Shown one piece after another: positions 9,518-20,472 of a stretch of 64,000 bases of DNA. Both the position numbers and the translations under genes were made by a program. Position 1 is the stretch's first letter. Each line of letters starts with the position of its first letter. This DNA is from Cryptomeria japonica (lineage: Eukaryota > Streptophyta > Pinopsida > Cupressales > Cupressaceae). The notes beneath the pieces are model-generated. The model ran no database searches, was not told the origin of the DNA, and worked only from the letters and a program-made list of their open reading frames with translations. The stretch is from positions 436,266,230 through 436,330,229 of the forward strand of contig NC_081407.1 in assembly GCF_030272615.1 (NCBI RefSeq). The letters are read 5' to 3'.

Positions 9518-12500
9518 ATGAGACTGAAAATACCTCAAATAGACCAGAAGTCTTGGTTAGTTAGTTCCCTGCTTGACACAGGAGATACTTTTCTATCATC
9601 AGTAGACTTAGAGGAATTCAATGAAAGAGTGCAAAATTCTGCTAGTTCCCCTTTGATGCAAAAAATTTCAGATAGTGGGTTGGTAGAAGCTGTAGCATTT
9701 CCTACAACTATGTCATGTTCAGAACTAGTTTTGGAATGTATGAGCAGATATGGTCCTGTAGAGAGGTGTATAAGAAATGCAGACGGTAAAGTGTTACTTG
9801 CAATTAGTTGGGAGGTCATTTCCGTCGTAATGAAAATACTAGAAAAGGAGCAATATGAGGACTCGATGGTATGCAAGTCGCAAGGACTTTTCTCTGAGAA
9901 GAAGTCATGTTATAGGAGTGTCATTGCGAGAAATTGGTTATTGAAATTTCAAAAGGGGGGTTCAAGATTGCCAAGACCATTAACCCGAGAGCATCTGATT
10001 CAAGAAGTAAGGGACATAGTCATTTTATTACATAGAATGCGGGGAAATCAGATAGCCTTTTACTGGGAAGATTGGATGCATTTCTTTATCTAGGTCATCT
10101 TTGGCGAAAGGAGATACATAGATTGGGCAGAGTTGATTGTAGAAAGAATGCATGAGGGTTTAAGTTATTTTGGGAACAAAAATTTCAATATGTCTTCTTA
10201 CCTTATATACTGTTTAGCCTGCACCCACGAATGGGTAGGTCTGTACCATGAATCCTGCCAGAATGATATGAGAATATATGAATATCACCTGCATTTGCAG
10301 CAACACAGGCTCACTGACAATTATTACAAGGTTCATAATATTTTCCTTGGCAGGTTGGTATTTGAGTTGAAAGGAGATATTCATAAGAGATTAACTGAGG
10401 AAGATATGCAGTTTATAAATATATATGGTAGCTTTTATATTCAGTTCTCCAGGTTCACTTATTTGAGGGTTGGGGGTTTTGAAGGAAAACCCTACAAATT
10501 GCCAATATATGTCTTTGATAGGAAAGTGTTAATTGAATTTTGTAGGCAACTCACTCATATAGATAAGAAATATGGGGAGGAACACCAAACAGGGGTTTTC
10601 TTTCCCATTTAATTGACACATTACATTTGTTACAGTGTCTCAGATGCTTTGAATTTGGAGTTAGAGTTCAAAAGGTTTAAATATCAGTTGTATTTTCCCC
10701 GCACTAAATTTGATACTAAAGGATTTGCAATGACACACTTTAGGGATAATTTTTTACATGTACCTGATGTAGAAGACTTTTGGACGGATTGTGTGGATGA
10801 GTAAGAAGTCCAAAAAAGAGCTCACCTGAGACTCACAGTGCAACAAATTAAGGATTATGGTCTGAAGATAAACACTGCAAATATTGTGGATGATGAAAAT
10901 GATATTTTTGACCCCCAATTTATCGATGATAGGCAGCCAAGAGTAATACCAGATTTTGACTGGAAAAAAGACGAGGAAGAACAAATTCAAACTAGGACAA
11001 TCTTGGTCATTCGAAGAACAGAGAAGTGGATTAGAAAGCAGAAGCTGAGAAGAAGCTCAAGGAAGGGTTCAACCTCATCCACTGAGGTCTTGGTATCTAA
11101 TTCTCTTGTCCCATCTTGTGCTGCAGGTTCACTGAAATAGGGAAAAGGAGGACAAAGAGCAAAGACAGTGCAAATCAAGGAGGAGAAAACTTCTGTCAGA
11201 GTCACTCACTCTAGAACAAGGGGCAAAAGACAATCCTTGCCTATTGATACTATGGTGGTTGACCTTGAGATGGATACCACCTCAATTGATCCAATCAAAG
11301 AACAACAAGGGTTGGCTGATGAGGGTAATAATCGGTAGGAACAAGAAGCCTTAAATGAAGTTACTACTATGGTAGTAAGGGATGGAAAGGAGACTAGAAC
11401 TGATTCAGATAAGCCTCAAGTTCCTTTAGGACCAGTATGGTTAGAAAATATGTTAAGAAACAAGAGGAGAAACATTGTACTAGCCTTGATTCTAGTAGAA
11501 GACATGGTGAGTAAATGCTTGGGAAAGACTCCAAAAGCGAAGAAGTCCAAAACTATGTCAAAAATTGACTTTGATGAAGATAGTGGGAACTGGATTGATG
11601 AGATTGCACACCCATTAATAGATGAAAAGACAGAGAACTTTACAACTCAAGACTTCACTGTTGAAAAGATAAATATTAGAACTACTTCTCGAGCCACATA
11701 TGTTCTCCACCTTGAGGCTTCAATAAAGAAGATCATAACCAGGACTTGGAAAGACAAAAAAGATAAGCATCAAATGAAAGAGATGTTACGAAGGATGGCA
11801 GAATACATTGAGGCAATCAATGCTTGAAACCCTCAACCTGTGTCACAGATTCCAATGTCCTTTGATCCTAAGTCCCCTGCAAATCAGAAGACTTTGGAGC
11901 AAATAACAAAAATGCAGGTTGATCACAAAAACTGTGATGGAGTGGCTAGAAAAGATTCAGAAGTTTGGTGCAGAGTACTTTGTTAATCTAAGCAAGGTAT
12001 ATGATGGGGCGATGCAAGTAATGAAGGAGCTGGAAGTTGAAATCATCAATTGGAAGAAAGAGGAAGCTAAATGGGCGTCAAAAGTTGCGTAGATGCGAGA
12101 AGTACAAAATTATGGGGTAATGAAGTTTCTTGCGGAAAGACCTGTGGCAGGCTTGGATGACAACATTTTGTATGTGTGCTAGAGGAACATTGAATGGAGA
12201 AATTCTCTAATAAAATAGGCTTATGAGGACTTTGCGAAATTGATAAATCAACTCACAGAATTAGTTACTTCCATGAGAAATGAGCTTGTGTGCATTGGGA
12301 TTAAATGTCTGAAAGATGATGGAAGAACCCTAGAAATGATCGAGGTTATAACATAATCATTTAAGAGAACAATTAATTATGTGAAAGAGGCTAAGGGTTT
12401 GGTTTCAGATGACTTAAGTGTGATTTCTAAGATCAAATCACTCCTATTTTTATGCATCAGACATCTACATAGTCACTCCGACAAAGTCACACAAGTTAAC

Positions 12501-12623
12501 AAGGAAAAAGCGGTCTGGAAGCAACGTATGGCACACGTTGGATTACCTCATAATACAATCATTCAACACTTCACCACTGCTCATGCAGATTGGAAGAAAG
12601 AAGCAATTATCAGAACTATATAG
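9518..12623 (+). pseudogene. LTR-encoded long reading frame of unknown function, copy A
   Basis: Starts MRLKIPQIDQKSWLVSSLLD. All blocks to 11,827 are in one frame, broken by stops at 10,091, 10,610, 10,802, 11,138 and around 11,336; after a further stop at 11,825 and a frame change near 11,930 the sequence stays protein-like to 12,623, about 1035 codons in all. At the first three stops copy B has a sense codon. Visible features: a helical N-terminal half, conserved words WEDWMHFFI, SSYLIYCLA, YGSFYIQFSRFTYLRVGGFEG and VEDFWTDCVDE, a basic Lys/Ser-rich middle (KTPKAKKSKTMSKIDFDED) and a charged C-terminal part (MKELEVEIINWKKEEAKW). No zinc finger, protease, RT, integrase, membrane or signal segment. 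I do not recognise the family; a related frame exists on the minus strand at 50,980-61,180. Confidence 0.75.
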
Positions 12624-12770
12624 TGATATTTTTCGTTGATGATAAATTCTTTTTTTTTTACTTGTTGGTTGCAAAAATAATTTTATTTTTATACTGGTTT
12701 CACTGACCTTGCGGGGCGGAAATTGTTGGCTTTTCATGTTTCCCGTTATAACTGTTAGCCGGGTTGTGGC

Positions 12771-12777
12771 TATATAA
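12771..12777 (+). promoter_or_regulatory. TATA box of the giant LTR (copy A)
   Basis: GGCTATATAACAATG lies about 150 bases after the end of the long frame and about 710 bases (guest removed) before the LTR end. It is the best TATA box in the LTR and is conserved at 32,774 in copy B. If it drives the genomic RNA, the long frame lies in U3 and is outside the main transcript. Confidence 0.5.
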
Positions 12778-12924
12778 CAATGTTTTTGAGACTCTAGAAA
12801 GGTCCGAAAAACTATGATTTTTTGAGCATCAAACAATATCTGTTTATGTTTTGAATTCCTTGGAACTGGATTGAGTGATTTATGAATGAAAATGATTATG
12901 GTGTGCAGTCTTTGAATCTATGCA

Positions 12925-14348
12925 TGGTGCAGAGGCACCTAAAGTACAAGAGATAAATGAGTTTAAGAGTTCTTATATCATGTATTAAAATATATTTGAT
13001 TCATTTGTGATGTATTTGAGTCTAAATGTAAGGCTATGTGAAGCCATTTATATGACATTGTTAATATTGTTATGTTAAGGTCCTAGTTTGATCAAGAAGA
13101 CAAAAATATGAAAGAATGTCTAATAAAGGCTAAAAATCATGTAAAAGGTATTAAATAGGTTATTTGGACATGTCTAGGGTGATTTTACAAAGTGTGGAGT
13201 CATTTTTATTAAGTGTCATAAAAGTTGTCAAAATGCATAAAAATTGTAAAGCATGAAACAATGCAAAAAGGCATTAAAAGTTGTCAAAAGGAAGATGAAA
13301 GGTCATAAGGGTGGTTAAGTGGTTTCTAACTACCTAAATATGTATAAATATGATGTATTGGTCGAACCAAATCATAAAGGAAAGAAAGGAAAGAAAGGAG
13401 AACATTTTGATACATTTTGGTGTATTCTACTATTGCTATTTTGATTGGCTTTCCAGTTTTTATGTTGGTTCCAGGTCTTGCACGACCATGTATGACCTGG
13501 AAACCTTTGTAAATATATAAAGAATGGTTAGATATGTGAAATAAATTTCTTTTCCATTTGGTTTGGAGTGATTATGTTTCTAAATGAAGAAATTATGGAA
13601 GTTTTGGTGAAAGTTGTTGTTTGCAGATTTGAGGTTTCCTGAGAACAGTCATGTTGCAGATTATGGTACAGATTCATATGAAATTATTATGACCTCTAAA
13701 TAGATTAATTGGATATATATGTGAATTATCTTTCATTTCCATTTTGTCTGAGTCATTTTTATTTAGATTTGTGGAAGTTATGAATATTTTGGTGAAAACT
13801 GGTTTTAAAAGGTCTTCAATGGAGTTGCAGGCAATGGTTTGACATTATCTCATGATTTAAGAATTGGAAAATTTAATGGATTACATATTCTAAATCTATA
13901 TTAATAAATATACCATATGAAATTGGTTTGGTGTCATTTTTTTATGTTTTGTGAAAGATATTTGATGCCCTAGGCGGACTGGGCATGCACATGCTTTGTT
14001 TGGGAATAGCAGTATTGGGTCTCGGTACAGAGGCCATAACTTTTAATCTAACCATTGGATTATCCTAATTTTTGGATATGTTTTAAGAAGTATAGTTATC
14101 TACATTTTCACCAAAGGGATCTTTGAAATAATATCTGGATCAAAAGTTATAAATGACAGAATACAGGTCTATGACTGGGAACTTTAAAGATTGAAGTGTG
14201 AACCATGAATATGGGTTATTGCATTAAGTTGATATTAATGAAGAGATGATTGAAAGAAGTTGTTATTTTGCCTCTAAAGAATGAGTTTAAATCGATATTG
14301 ATATTTGAATATGCAGATAGGGATGAAGTCTTTGTTCCCTCTGCATCA
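12925..14348. mobile_element. Solo LTR inserted in the giant 5' LTR
   Basis: Starts TGGTGCAGAGGCACC and ends CCCTCTGCATCA, which form an 11-base inverted repeat with one mismatch (TGGTGCAGAGG/TGATGCAGAGG). It is flanked by the duplication atgca (12,920-12,924 and 14,349-14,353). The 3' giant LTR lacks it, giving an empty-site comparison at about 32,928. Length 1424 bp. Orientation is uncertain; AAATATATAAAG at 13,509 would be a TATA box if it is plus. An inverted repeat GGTTCCAGGTC...GACCTGGAAACC lies at 13,467-13,505. No reading frame. Confidence 0.88.
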
Positions 14349-14353
14349 ATGCA

Positions 14354-14868
14354 TTTAAAGATTGATGATCTTTCTTTAAAAAGTCTGTTATGTGCATGAT
14401 ATCATTATTCTTATTAGTAAATTATATGTTTTCTTGAATTCATTGTTATATATATTTGTTAGAAGATTCATTGTGGATTGAGTTGCACTGATCCCGCTTG
14501 CCTTGTGAGGCATGAGAGAGTATTGATCAGAATCAAGACTACATTGAACTTGCTTTGCTCTGAATTTATGGAATGAACTTATGCTCAGAAATAGAGTCTG
14601 TGAGCTCTTATTTAATCTTCAAATTTTTTTCTCTAGTTTATATTATGGCATTCCTTTGTGTTGAGAGATGAATGCTAAAGCCTTTTTATGCTGGTTAAAA
14701 GCGTCTTGATTTCAAGATTTTCTGTGTAGAATTCATTGCAAATCATATGAGGAGATTTCCTCTAATGCAAAGGATGGATTTTGATTAGTTCATCCAATTG
14801 TTGGTTTATTTGTGTCCTTTCATTAAGGGGTGTACAAAAGTCGTATTATCATTTAGAGAAAATAAATA
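14354..14868 (+). other. 3' end of the giant 5' LTR
   Basis: About 500 bases without coding signal, closely matched at 32,930-33,445 in copy B. By position it is the R/U5 part of the LTR. Confidence 0.5.
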
Positions 14869-16498
14869 TTGCAATTACAAGAAAGGGACAAATCTGTTAA
14901 CCAACAGATTTTTGGCGAAGTTGATTATGTTTTTCAAGAGTTACAAAACCTCAATTTTCAACCCACTTTTTCACCTCAAAGAAGAGCAAGAAGTAGGCCT
15001 CCTTTCTCGTCCTCATCATCTCCTATGTCCTTAGTGTGTCAAGCTCTAACCTTGCATGGCATTGCTTTACCAAATATAATCAACCCAGATCCCCTCAATA
15101 TCATATTTCCAATGGCAGTAAATAATCCTTGGGGGGCCATTGTAGGCCCATTGAACTTAGGATTAAATTTGAATCCATTACCCAAAGGTTCTAGAGATCA
15201 CTTGCCAAAATTTAGTGGGGATGGGAAAATCATCGTCAATGAGCACCCAAATGCATTCAATGTGGCTTGTGGAATAATAGCTGGTCAACATGAGGATGTT
15301 TCTATAAGATTGTTTATTCAGAAACTGACTGGAGTAGCAACAGATTGGTTCTATCACCTACAAAATAGTGTGATAACAAATTGGCAGGATTTGAAAACAA
15401 GGTTTGAGGTAAGATTCAAAGTGGCTGAAGATGAACACTCTCTCTTGGCTCAATTGGCCCAGTTAAAGAAAGAGATCCTAGAGTCTATGAGGGACTTTGT
15501 AGCAAAATTTGATAAGATTGTGCATAAAATTCCAGTCAATCAAAAACCCTCAGATGATAATATGAAGTGTTTTTTTAATTAATTCCATGCCTTCAAAAAT
15601 AGGTTTCCTGATCCGTAGGCAAAGAGTTGCAAATTTAAGTGTTGCCAAAACACTTGCCGTTGAGTTGGAAGATGATCTAATCATGACAGGTAAATGGAAA
15701 AGAGAAGTACAGACACGCATTGCCCAACCTTCTACTTATTCTGACCCTGTCATCCAGATATTGATGAATGATGTGATTAATCTTAAAAGACAACTACCTA
15801 AAGCCAGTACATCCTACTCATCTTGTTATTAGGATGTACCTAGGAGAAATACAAATTAGTCTTTAGGCTTTGGAAACAAGTCTTTGCAATTACCTCATTC
15901 TCAGCAGATATTGGCAATTGAGGTACCACCACCTAAAGGGAGTATGTGTGTTTTTCATCTCACAGATGAACATGATGGTAGTTCCTATCCTGAGATGGTG
16001 CGTTATGCACAATTATTGAACTCTAAAGATACCCCAAGTGAGTGGAGTGAGGAAGAATATTTAAAGCAACCTCGCGACTCTGAAATCCACTTCCTAGAGT
16101 ATGAGTCAGATTTAGAAAGGTGGGGTGATATTTTGGTTACTTTAGAAGATCCTTCATGTGTTGTGCTCACAAGAAATCAACAAAATGTGAAACCTTAGAG
16201 CGCTTTTTCATCATCTGCTGTGAATTTCAAAGGAAAGGAGATTGTTTCAAAATTTCATAACAATGATAAAAAACTCCAAGAGTCTCTATTGTTAAGGTCT
16301 GCTGAAAAGGAAATTTCATTTTATATTGTAGAGTTTTGCAAATCCTCCCAAATTCAAATTACACCTGCTGAGTATCTTAAGCTAAACCCCAAAGAGCTAG
16401 ATAGGCTCATTCAGTTCATAAAAGGGCATAATGTACTACAAGCTAATGGAACACAACAGTTAGTAAAATGTCACCCTTTTACATATCATTATTTATAA
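14869..16498 (+). pseudogene. Gag of the giant-LTR gypsy element
   Basis: The first block (14,869-15,582) has PLPKGSRDHLPKFSGDGK, then NEHPNAFNVACGII, SIRLFIQKLTGVATDWFYHL, WQDLKTRFEVRF and KKEILESMRDFVAKFDKIV, the capsid pattern of gypsy gag (P-K-F-S-G, then A-x-x-W-F/Y, then F-x-x-x-F). Later blocks (15,587-15,832; 15,884-16,198; 16,220-16,498) continue in shifted frames and include an acidic stretch and ITPAEYLKLNPKELDRLIQF, which in this lineage precedes the protease. No zinc knuckle is visible. The open frame crosses the LTR/internal junction at 14,906/14,907; the first in-frame ATG is near 15,026, so the real start is uncertain. Confidence 0.75.
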
Positions 16499-16560
16499 AT
16501 GGTCATAAGTTAAATAAGTTAAATAATTGTATTAAAGATTCAGGGGAATTTGATAATATA
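16499..16560 (+). pseudogene. Gypsy protease, N-terminal part, split by a copia element
   Basis: Reads FINGHKLN...NNCIKDSGEFDN with the aspartic-protease signature D-S-G at 16,537-16,545. Fifteen bases after it the copia element begins. The frame resumes at 23,292 (after the duplicated atata) with IMPYAVSKELGLALTK. The usual residues after D-S-G are A-S, here E-F. Confidence 0.85.
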
Positions 16561-17613
16561 TGTTAGGACTCGGAGGCAACTGAGAGGGGGGGGGGGTGAA
16601 TCAGTTGTCTATTAATTTCAACCCAAATTTAACTTAATCAAACTTGATACATAATACCGGTAAACCAAACTTGATGCCGGTTAATAGATTAACAATAAAT
16701 ATCAATACCGGTGAAACTTAATGCATGAGACAAAAAGAGAAACAACATCCACAACACATAACATAGAGATTTGTATGTGGAAACCTTGTAAGGGGAAAAA
16801 CCACAGTGGGAAACCTTACCCCTAATCAGATGATCCTACTGTAGATAGTATGTGTGTGCAAATGGGGTCTGCACATGCAGAAAGGCCAACTGCCTAGAGC
16901 TCATTGCTCAATCACAAAATAAGAGTCACACTGACTTCAATTGGATGATTAAATCCAATGATAATGTACTGCTCAAAGTAGCATCTCCAATGCCGGATTC
17001 AGTATTGGTTAAGCTTCGATAATCACCTTCTCTATGGTCTATTCATAAGATCTTCTATATTCACACATACCATGTTACAATACCATAACCTTACATACCA
17101 TGTCCTACATCTCAGAATTGAGATCTTACATATATACCAAAACCTAAGACCAAATGTGTAGGTCGGCTAATAAAGAATATTACAATAAAATCAATTACAA
17201 ATAAGTCAAGATGCGATGCATCATGTCGGCTCAATGTAATTACAACAATACCAATTGATTAAATCATCTCCATAATGTGTCATGATGATCTAGAATAGAT
17301 AATGCATGTCAGTCCATAACCTAGACTAATTTACTGGTAACAACAAATATGTCAACCCAATTAGACCAATAACCAAAATACCAAAACCAAGTGTCCAAAC
17401 CATGTCTTCGACATAACCAAGTGATCTCCAGATGATAACAAGTCATCCTTAGTGCCGGTGAACAATATAACTTGTCGGTGAACTAAATACCGGTGACTGT
17501 GCATAAGTCACTAAACTTGCCGATGAACATAACCAAGGATCTCCAAAAGGATAAGTGTTGATAAGTGTTGACATCAATGACAAAACCAATGCAACACATC
17601 CATAATACCAACA
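16561..17613 (-). mobile_element. 3' LTR of copia element 1
   Basis: 1053 bp, TG...CA. A TATA box (TATATATG in sense) is at 17,129-17,136. The sense 3' end carries a C-run (plus-strand G11 at about 16,586) next to GATTCA, and an inverted repeat GTAAGG...CCTTAC around 16,790-16,825. It aligns along its length with the LTR at 22,223-23,286. Confidence 0.93.
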
Positions 17614-17625
17614 ATCTCCCCCTTT
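17614..17625 (-). promoter_or_regulatory. Polypurine tract of copia element 1
   Basis: Sense AAAGGGGGAGAT directly abuts the 3' LTR start TGTTGG. The same tract is at 54,984-54,995 in copia element 2. Confidence 0.9.
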
Positions 17626-17999
17626 GGCATTGATGGCAACACAAAGATGGAAAAACATCTAAGTGCCAAAACAAAATGCCAAAAACCAAAAACCAACAAT
17701 CTCCATAATAGATCAATACCAGAAATACCAGAAATCAAAATACTAATACAGAGTATATATCTCTCCCCCAATGAATAATATCTCCCCAAAGGATAATGTT
17801 GTTTTTCTATAAATATCTCTCCCCCTTTGACATCAAATGCCAAAGCAATACAAATACCAGATACAACCAGTTCATAGAACCAATTACAAATACCAGCTGT
17901 TATAACCGACTACTCCCCCTGAGAAGTATCTCTCCTCCATCAAAGCCAGAAAAAGGTTTCTTTGTAAATTTTGTCGGTTTGATGCCAATCATCAGCTGT
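17626..17999 (-). other. 3' untranslated part of copia element 1
   Basis: About 370 bases between the pol stop and the polypurine tract, with no coding signal. It contains two further copies of a CTCCCCC word (17,762 and 17,820) like the polypurine tract in reverse complement; one may act as an extra priming site. Confidence 0.5.
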
Positions 18000-18788
18000 C
18001 TAGGTCTTTACCGGTGAGGGTATAACTCCAAGCTGCTCTCTGAGATATTCAAAAATTTCCTTAGGCAAAGGCTTACTAAAGATATCTACAATCTGCTCTT
18101 TAGTATTCACATAAACCAATCTCTCTTCTTTTACTTCAACATTCTCTTTCAAAAAATTATATTTGATAGAAACATGTTTAGTTTTAGAGTGAAATACCAG
18201 ATTCTTAGATATATCAATTGCTGCTGAATTATCACAATAAATGATTATAGGTTCTTTGCATTTTACCTTTATGTCCTTCAACATTTGCTTAATCCATAAT
18301 ACCTGAGTATAATTAGTTGTTGCTGCAACATATTCTGATTCTGTTTTTGATAATGATGTACAACTCTATTTCTTGCTCAACCATGAAATCAATCTGCTAC
18401 TAAGAAAGAATGCCCTACCGGTGGTGCTCTTTCTGTCATCTACATCTCCTGCCCAATTAGCATCGGTGTATGCACATAAATCAAAATTTTCATCTTTAGG
18501 ATACCATAAACCAAGATTTGTTGTGCCTTGTAGATACCCGAAAATCCTTTTCACTGCTGATTCATGATTTTCTCTAGGATTACTCTGAAATCTTGAAACA
18601 ATACACACTGCATTCATTATATTAGGTCTTGTTTGTGTCAAATACAGTAAACCTCCTATCATAGATTTGTTTCTTGTCGGATTAACAGGAGCTGAATCAT
18701 CCTTCAATGACAATTTATCAGTTATAGTCATAGGAGTACTTACCGGTTTAGAGTTTTCCATACCAAATTTCTTCAGCACTTCCTTCAA
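18000..18788 (-). pseudogene. Copia RNase H domain (element 1)
   Basis: Contains KKFGMENSKPVSTPM, GGLLYLTQTRPNIMNAV, LCAYTDANWAGDVDDRKSTT and SKTKHVSIKYNFLKENV, ending LGVIPSPVKT. These are the conserved blocks joining RT and RNase H in plant copia pol; the Asp of YTDADWAG-type is kept (YTDANWAG). The middle (18,290-18,370) has lost the SAxxEAEY block to stops: the frame breaks after LISWLSKK and resumes at QMLKDIKVKCKEPI. Inactive by inference. Confidence 0.85.
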
Positions 18789-19560
18789 GTACTTTTTTTG
18801 ACATATGAATATACCTTTATTAGTCTGTGAAATCTACAATCCTAAAAAGAATTTTATCTCCCCAATCATAGACATTTCAAATTCTTCCTGCATCTTATTA
18901 GAAAAGTCTTCACACAATCCATCTTGTCCTCCAAAAATGATGTCATCAACAAAAACTTCAATAACCAAGATGTCTTCATTAGTCACTTTGAAATATAAGT
19001 TGCTACCAGCATTACCTTTAGTGTAACCAAGCTTAAAAGATATTCGTCCAATCTAGCATACCAAGCTCTAAGAGCTTGCTTCAATCCATATAAAGCTTTT
19101 CTTAATCTACAAACCATATCTTTATCATTTGTCAATGAAAATCCATCAGGTTGTTCAATGTAAACTTCCTCTTAAAGATCACCATTCAGAAATGCACATT
19201 TTACATCCATTTGATATACTTTATAGTTCTTGTGTGCTGCAAATGCAAGAAATAATTTGACTACCTCAATTCTAGCTACCGGTGCAAAGGTTTCATTGTA
19301 ATCAATTCCCTCTTTCTGTGAATATCCTTTACACACTAATCTTGCTTTGTTTCTGATTACCTTACCATCTTCATTAAGTTTATTTCTGAATACCCATTTA
19401 GTTCCAATTACATTTTTATCTTTAGGCCGGGGAACCAATGTCCATGTATTGTTCTTTTCAATTTGTTCTAATTCATCTTCCATAACTTTAATCCAATGTT
19501 TATCTTCACATGTCTCAATAACAAATGCTGGTTCAATTTGAGAAATTAAACATACCTCTT
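18789..19560 (-). pseudogene. Copia reverse transcriptase (element 1)
   Basis: The N-terminal block [20 protein letters not shown]...[27 protein letters not shown] (about 19,500-19,270) and [12 protein letters not shown] are intact. The next part (EEVYIEQPDGFSL, LRKALYGLKQALRAWYARL) is separated by a stop and a frame change near 19,030. The catalytic V-D-D region near 18,940-18,960 reads as FLLMTSF in the shifted frame, meaning the DNA for VDD remains but is out of frame. Confidence 0.8.
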
Positions 19561-20461
19561 CATTTGCCAGTCTTCCTCTTGTCATAACTCCTTGATACTT
19601 ATTCCCAATTATCTGACTTTCAGAGTGATTCAGTCTTACATACCTGAGTGTGTTCACTTGTTGCTGTTCTTCAGTCACTTTGGAATTATCTGATGATGCC
19701 GGTGTGACTGGATCATTATTTTGTACTGGTGCACTTTGTATAGGTTCATTTGTGATCATCTCAACTGTCGGTTCAGAATCCATAGACCTTGAATTTCCTC
19801 TAAAGTGTTCATCTATCTTCACATTTCCACTCTCAATGATTTTCTGCAATCTTTTATTAAAACATCTATATGCTTTGCTCTTAGATGAATAACCAAGAAA
19901 TATACCTTCATCACTTCTAGGATCAAATTTATCAATATACTCATCTCTCCTAATGTAACATTTGCTTCCAAATATTCTGAAGTATTTAAGAGTAGGAATA
20001 TTACCAAACCATAATTCATAGGGTGTCTTGCCAGTTTCACCTTTGATGTGAACTCTATTGAAAGTGTAAACTGTTGTATTCACTGCTTCTCTCCAATGCA
20101 CATGAGTTATATTTGCTTTTGATATCATGCTTCTAGTTGCATCCAAAATAGTTCTGTTCTTCCTTTCCACAAATCCATTTTGCTAAGGTGTTCGGGGTGC
20201 TGATAGTTGTCTTCTAATTCCATTCACTTCAAAAAATGTATTGAACTCCTTAGATGTAAATTCACCTCCTTGATTTGATCTTAAACATTTGATTTTCTTA
20301 CTGGTTTCATTCTCTACAAGTGCCTTGAATAATTTAAATTTCCCAAAAGCTTCTAATTTCTCCTTGAGAAAAGTAACCCAACACATTCTAGAATAATCAT
20401 CAATGATTAGCATAAAGTATCTATCTCCTTGTAGACTTCTTGTTCTTGCTGGACCACACAA
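19561..20461 (-). pseudogene. Copia integrase (element 1), catalytic Asp changed
   Basis: Contains LIIDDYSRMCWVTFLKEK (first catalytic D), IKCLRSNQGGEFTSKEF and, after a stop at about 20,182, [14 protein letters not shown] (Glu region) and [23 protein letters not shown]. The second catalytic residue, normally D in RSDQGGEF, is N here, while element 2 has RSDQGGEF. A Ser/Glu-rich spacer then leads into RT. Confidence 0.85.
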
Positions 20462-20472
20462 GTCAGTATGAA

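Larger units (their letters stand above)
8628..14906 (+). mobile_element. Giant 5' LTR (copy A)
   Basis: Starts TGTTAGTCCACACTTGC and ends CTGTTAACCAACA. Homology to the 3' LTR begins and ends exactly at these points. Layout: a cluster of short palindromic words (8690-9005), a leader, a long reading frame (9518-12,623), a TATA box (12,771), a solo-LTR guest (12,925-14,348), and about 560 bases to the LTR end. Net length without the guest and its duplicated target is about 4850 bp. Confidence 0.92.

Noticed and set aside
12925-14348. A deletion in the 3' giant LTR
   Set aside because: The extra segment in the 5' LTR has inverted ends and a 5-bp duplication, so it is an insertion in copy A and not a loss in copy B.
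17449-17843. Overlapping Cys/Trp-rich minus-strand frames, also at 22,859-23,287 and 54,837-55,184
   Set aside because: They lie in LTRs and 3' regions of the copia elements in their sense orientation, are overlapping in several frames, and have no start context or conservation pattern of a protein.
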